DNA of 64,000 nucleotides from Hymenolepis diminuta (Eukaryota > Platyhelminthes > Cestoda > Cyclophyllidea > Hymenolepididae). The stretch is taken from assembly GCA_900708905.1 (NCBI GenBank), contig CAADRB010000047.1:38225-102224 (forward strand). The letters are read 5' to 3'. The position numbers and the translations under genes were made by a program. Positions within the stretch are counted from its first letter, which is position 1. Each line of letters begins with the position of its first letter. Below are positions 56,922 through 64,000 of this stretch, one piece after another. The notes under the pieces were generated by a model that did no database searches, was not told the DNA's origin, and saw nothing but the letters and a program-made list of their open reading frames with translations.

Positions 56922-57973
56922 ATGTCTGATACAGAATGGGAAGTGGAAAAAATTTTAGATGTTCGTATTCGTGATGGAAAAAAGGAGTATTTGCTCAAAT
57001 GGGTTGGATACGATGAATCTGAGAACACTTGGGAGCCTCAAGAGTACCTTTCTTGCGAAAAACTGTTGAGAGAATTCGAAAAGCGAAATAGACTCAATCA
57101 AAGACCCAAAAAGAGGGTCAAAACTGTTCAAAGTCGGAAAGATGTAGAACGAATTCCTAATGCGAAGGGGCAGCATTGTAAAACGAATAATCTTTTCAAA
57201 TGGAAGAGTGGTCCTAATTCAGAAAATTCCTGGATACCGAGAAAGGAAATTGAAAATCCCATCAGCCGATCTGATACAGTTCAAGAATGTTTTCAGTCAT
57301 CAAGCCTAAGTGGTAAATCAGATGCTGGGAAAAGTTCTTCTCAAAGAGATGAAGAGCCAGAAATGGCAAATGCTGATAGAAGGCGTATTTTTAGAAAGAG
57401 GTACTCGGAAAAGCAGAGGGAACCACTTTCATCGCTGAGCTCATTGGTGTCTAATAACTATGGTGGGCAAGCTATCGAACCAGCTGCGGGAGGAAAGACT
57501 GGAGCAGAAGAAAATTATTTAAGATCCGTAGAAACATCAACGGAAAGAAGGGAAAAGGACGTGAAAGGCAGCTGCTTCTTCTGCTGCTCAGGAAAGACGC
57601 CAACATTTCAACGCAAGGGTCGCAGACGGTCTGATTTTAAATGGGAAGTTAGCAGATCTAAAATACGGAAAATGGATGTTAATGAGGCTGAGCTAGACGA
57701 AAATAATGGAACAGACGTAAATGGAGTCACAATTTACGGTGCCACAGAAATTAACGGAATCTTTTTGTTTATCATTCAAATGTAATTTTTTTCCCATAAA
57801 TATCTGCTCGAGTTCTATAACTGAGTAAATTATTCCTGTTTTTATGTTGTAGGGCTGGAGTTCCCCAACCCCTTCTTATGACTTCCAATGAAGCGAATAC
57901 GAGATATCCTGATGCCGTTATTAAATTTTACGAGAGTCGATTAATTTTTAATATTCCTGAGAAAAATAAATAA
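56922..57973 (+). CDS. HP1: HP1-like chromodomain and chromoshadow protein
   Basis: Two exons, 56922-57781 and 57853-57973, joined within an ATG codon, give 326 aa. Without the splice the frame stops inside the chromoshadow start. The chromodomain occupies residues 5-55 with [16 protein letters not shown]. The cage positions are Trp6 (usually Tyr), Trp27 and Tyr30. In this family the domain binds methylated histone H3K9 in nuclear heterochromatin. Residues 91-113 ([20 protein letters not shown]) look like a worn second copy of the same motif. A long charged, Ser-rich linker has a Cys cluster, CFFCC. The chromoshadow, residues about 265-322, shows [13 protein letters not shown], then [19 protein letters not shown] in exon 2. 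It keeps the dimer-interface Ile, but the Trp used to bind PxVxL ligands is replaced by Phe. HP1 proteins are usually 170-230 aa, so the linker is long. AATAAA sequences overlap the stop codon. Confidence 0.92.
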
Positions 57974-59506
57974 ATATAGATTGAGTCACTCATAAATCTA
58001 ATTCTGTTCCCTTTTCCACTCTAGTCTACGATCTTTAATACATAACTTTGGAAAACTGTATTAATCGAGGTTAGTGAAGAAATGCTTGTCGACATCTCAC
58101 AATTCTTTTTATATCTTCGAGGGAAAGGTTAGGGCAGTTAGCTCAGCCAGAGTTACTGCTCGCTTGGGTAAGGATGATGACAAAAGCGTGAATGGGGTAT
58201 CATTTTCAAGGCCCAAATTTGCAGTTTATTAGGGTACAGAGCATTGGTATATGGGAAAAAGATTAACCAATCACGCTCGTGGTGAGTGCTCATGTTTGGA
58301 AGTTTTATCAATGCGGAGAAAGGAATGACTTATAGTAGATAAACGAAGGTCACACAAGTCAGACAAAGCAGGCGGGTGACGAGCGATTAACTTAAGTTAG
58401 CGAAGCTCAGTTGAATGAAATTGACACTTATGGAATTGAAAAGATGAGAATGAAGCAATACGAGGCTAAGTTGATACTTACTTCGACTAATGAAAAAGCC
58501 TCCTTCTGTCAAATCATCTAATCAGAGTTATCCACATATGCAGAAGCAATGAAGTATCTCATCCAAAGACAATGTTATGCTTCAGATCTGTCATGTTATC
58601 TTTGACACTAGCTCCGTGGCCCATCAATTCGTTTCCCTTATTTCTGGCCTCCTTTGTCTTTTCTTTTATTAACAAGGAACATTTTATAAGATCAGTACTG
58701 TCAGTGCAAATACAATGCAAGAGAGATGGAAGAAGTTAAGTCTTTATTATGCAAAGAAATGTATCTAAGATCATTGCAATACTTGTTCCCGCCTTAGATA
58801 GAAGCCTCTGAACTAATTGGAAGAAATCAATTAGAGTTTAACAAAGAAAACATTTATGACCAATCACAGTGGAAATTTCGTGATTAGACTAACGTCTTGA
58901 CAACACATACAGCTCGCATATTGAGACATGTTCATACAGCAAGGTAGGACAGAGTGCCCGAGAAGAGAAGTAGTAGAATACAAGCGGCCTGTTATATACG
59001 AGTCGAATTTAGGGTAAAAGTGGGTAAAGAATTATGAATTAGTCGGGGAATTATGCACATCAGTAGATTCCTAGTATATCGTTTTGAAGAAATAATGCAA
59101 TTTGAGCTCTTATATCAATTAATTTTTTTCATTTTTCATTCCCTCAAATGATAAAGCTTGGGTTCACTGCCACAAAACAATGTATTTCGCATTTGAAACC
59201 TTCTCTTATTTCTGCAACAATTTTGTAGGGCTGTTCATATTCCATATATTATTATAAATAAGAAAAGTACATTTAGGACTTCTTGGAAAGAAAATTTTCT
59301 TCTGACTGTGGAAAATATGTCCAGTCTACTTACTTATTACACCCTTTGTATCATCATTTTATTGGATATTCTCCAGAACAGGTTAAAATTCACATCGTTA
59401 AAACACTATCTTGCTTAATGGAAAAATCTTTTAATATGTAAATTTAAAATATATTCTGTTCCTAGATAAATTCAGAAACGGACTTCATTGACAGCACAGT
59501 CATTAA
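57974..59506. other. Intergenic between convergent HP1 and Pitx genes
   Basis: Holds the 3' flanks of two convergent genes. The part from about 58120 to 59000 has more mixed composition than its surroundings and includes CCAATCA blocks; it may be an old repeat. No gene was recognised. Confidence 0.4.
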
Positions 59507-59512
59507 TTTATT
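59507..59512 (-). promoter_or_regulatory. Polyadenylation signal AATAAA (minus strand)
   Basis: AATAAA on the minus strand, about 115 bases after the Pitx stop codon. Confidence 0.55.
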
Positions 59513-59626
59513 AAAAAGTAAGAGCCAAATCTTGTTTCACTTGACTTGGCAACTGAAGCTAAATTTTTAAAAAGAGCTTGACTTTTAAATATATTTAAGT
59601 AAAAAAAAGAGTTAGAAAATAACACT

Positions 59627-62491
<2,865 letters not shown>

Positions 62492-64000
62492 CGGGATATT
62501 GGAGCTGATAATCACGGATTAAAGGATTCAATAGTATTTGCCTAAAATATGAGCAATAGCTTTCGATTTACTTAATTCCTCAACTTAACCCTCTTATCCT
62601 CAAATCCACACCCGACTTACCAGAAGAGACAAACAGCATGAAGTAGGGATTAATTCAGGGATTTGTGACATAGCAAAAGACTGCGAGAAAAGCCCTTTAA
62701 GCCCGTCGCCACCTGATTGGCCGGGCAATTGATGCATGTGCGTGCGTTCGCATTTCAACCTGTGCCTAATTGGTTCGCTACCAGACGCGGTGGATTTGCC
62801 ACCAATGGTGTGCTTGGAGGAGATTTATGGAATTCACTGTAAGCCATTTGATCTCCAGGATTTAGGAGCTTCTTCAATGAGCTTATAAGATAAAGAAAGA
62901 AAGCAGTTCAGATATAATCCCTTGAGCTTTATCACTTGAAATTGGAATGGGTTATCTGGAATAAAGATTGAGTTAATGAGGGCTATTACCAATACCAACA
63001 ACAAAATATTACGTGACAAAACCGGTAGCTATCTAACCAGACAAAAAACGGAAGGAAGATTGCATCTGCAATGTTGCATTCTCCCAAGGAGGTTGAGTGT
63101 AGTTAAATGTAGACAATTCATAGTCAGAGAAATGAAATAGCGTTATAATAAGAAATTAATTAATACGGATCAAACTTTTGAACCACATAAATCTTCCAAA
63201 TTTTTGCATGGCCAGTGGGTTGAATTAGGATGAATAGTTAAATGTACAATAACGTAGCAGAATTAGTGTAACAGAATTCTGATAATTTTCATTCTCTGAA
63301 ATACTTCTATTCCCTAAACACGTTGAATAGCAGAATTCAATTATCGAAGTTGAAACATTCTTTGAAACATTACTTTCGGAATCTTACGTTCTTGTGATGA
63401 AGTTATTTAAATGGTGAGATTCCTTTGAGCATTAACACCAATGGCATACAATGGACATTGAATCAGATTTAAAGTCGGATGTATCTCTACATCGTAGTCT
63501 TTATCTAGGGCAATACAACATTTGTCACTTTCTAAACCTTTGGCACAGGCACATTAATAAAAATGTAAGGCAAATTTATAAAAAAAACATAATTTCGTTC
63601 CTCGCCTATCATCAAGCAATTCAAAATGTCGGTTTCAGGAATGGAAGAGAGTTTTAGGGCATTCTGTTAGGATGTGAGTTGAGATTGCACATCCTAAGAC
63701 TAACATCCTGATAACTAAGTATTTACTATCACAATGTGATTTCATTCCTTAGATTACTAAAAAATGAGCCCATCAACCTGTGTTCTGGTAGCCCACTTTT
63801 TTAAAATCAAATGCTTTATTACATCACGATCATATTGCTTTCGTATTATTTCCTCTCTGGCAGTTTCCGTAACGCGCCTTCTTGAATCGATTACTCATCT
63901 AGGTGTTAACCTATCGCGAAAATATGGCATCAATTTTTCGATCTCCTTCATTGAGAAACTTCAATTTTATATCCGTCTAAGTCACATTTTCGCAGCGATA
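62492..64000. other. Upstream region of Pitx, no gene seen
   Basis: The first part, around 62690-62800, is distinctly GC-richer than its surroundings and contains CTGATTGGCCGGG and CTAATTGGTT, that is, inverted CCAAT boxes relative to + (CCAAT when read on the Pitx strand). This would suit the Pitx promoter. The rest is AT-rich with only short unsupported frames. Confidence 0.4.

Noticed and set aside
58138..58215. tRNA-like A-box (TTAGCTCAGCC) suggesting a tRNA or SINE
   Set aside because: No cloverleaf can be drawn, the B-box candidate is weak, and no second copy is present in the window.

Overview
This is a 64 kb stretch of a eukaryotic nuclear genome that reads as a flatworm, most likely a tapeworm (cestode). 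The reasons are: intron-split animal genes (SLC3A2-like, alanine aminotransferase, POLA1, HP1, Pitx) in an AT-rich background; very short introns of about 32-41 nt mixed with introns of 1-3 kb; wrecked Gypsy and mariner-type elements; and several short solo-LTR-like repeats resembling the miniature LTR elements (TRIMs) reported in tapeworms. The species cannot be fixed by eye. One assembly gap of 237 N lies at 46235-46471.

Left third (1-20.9 kb, genes on +). A dispersed repeat sits at the left edge. It is followed by a four-exon gene for a CD98hc/4F2hc-type amino-acid transporter heavy chain (3120-5118). After 5.7 kb of intergenic DNA comes a nine-exon alanine aminotransferase gene (10864-18693, 498 aa) with a probable mitochondrial presequence. 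Its fourth intron holds a diverged direct duplication with a solo LTR between the copies. A repeat just after this gene (19208-19427) is an inverted copy of one at 1018-1240.

Middle (20.9-35.7 kb, +). A 22-exon gene for the catalytic subunit of DNA polymerase alpha (about 1607 aa) is present with all polymerase motifs. Its first introns are only 32-41 nt, and one of them appears to end in TG instead of AG.

Repeat-rich region (35.8-56.9 kb). This is mostly gene-poor DNA. It holds a decayed Gypsy-like pol/gag relic on the minus strand (about 39.6-43.1 kb), two solo-LTR-like copies (45.5 and 53.0 kb), a second copy of the left-edge repeat beside the N gap, a broken mariner-type transposase (46.7-47.7 kb), and one small intact three-exon gene on the minus strand for an ankyrin-repeat protein with a C-terminal zinc-finger-like motif.

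Right end (56.9-64 kb). An HP1-like chromodomain/chromoshadow gene (+) is followed by a three-exon Pitx homeobox gene (-). The Pitx homeodomain is split at residues 46/47 by an intron. The genes do not form a functional cluster. They are an ordinary mixed neighbourhood of housekeeping (POLA1, ALT), surface (CD98hc), chromatin (HP1) and developmental (Pitx) genes. All exon joins were worked out by eye from GT/AG sites and reading phase; none is confirmed by transcripts.
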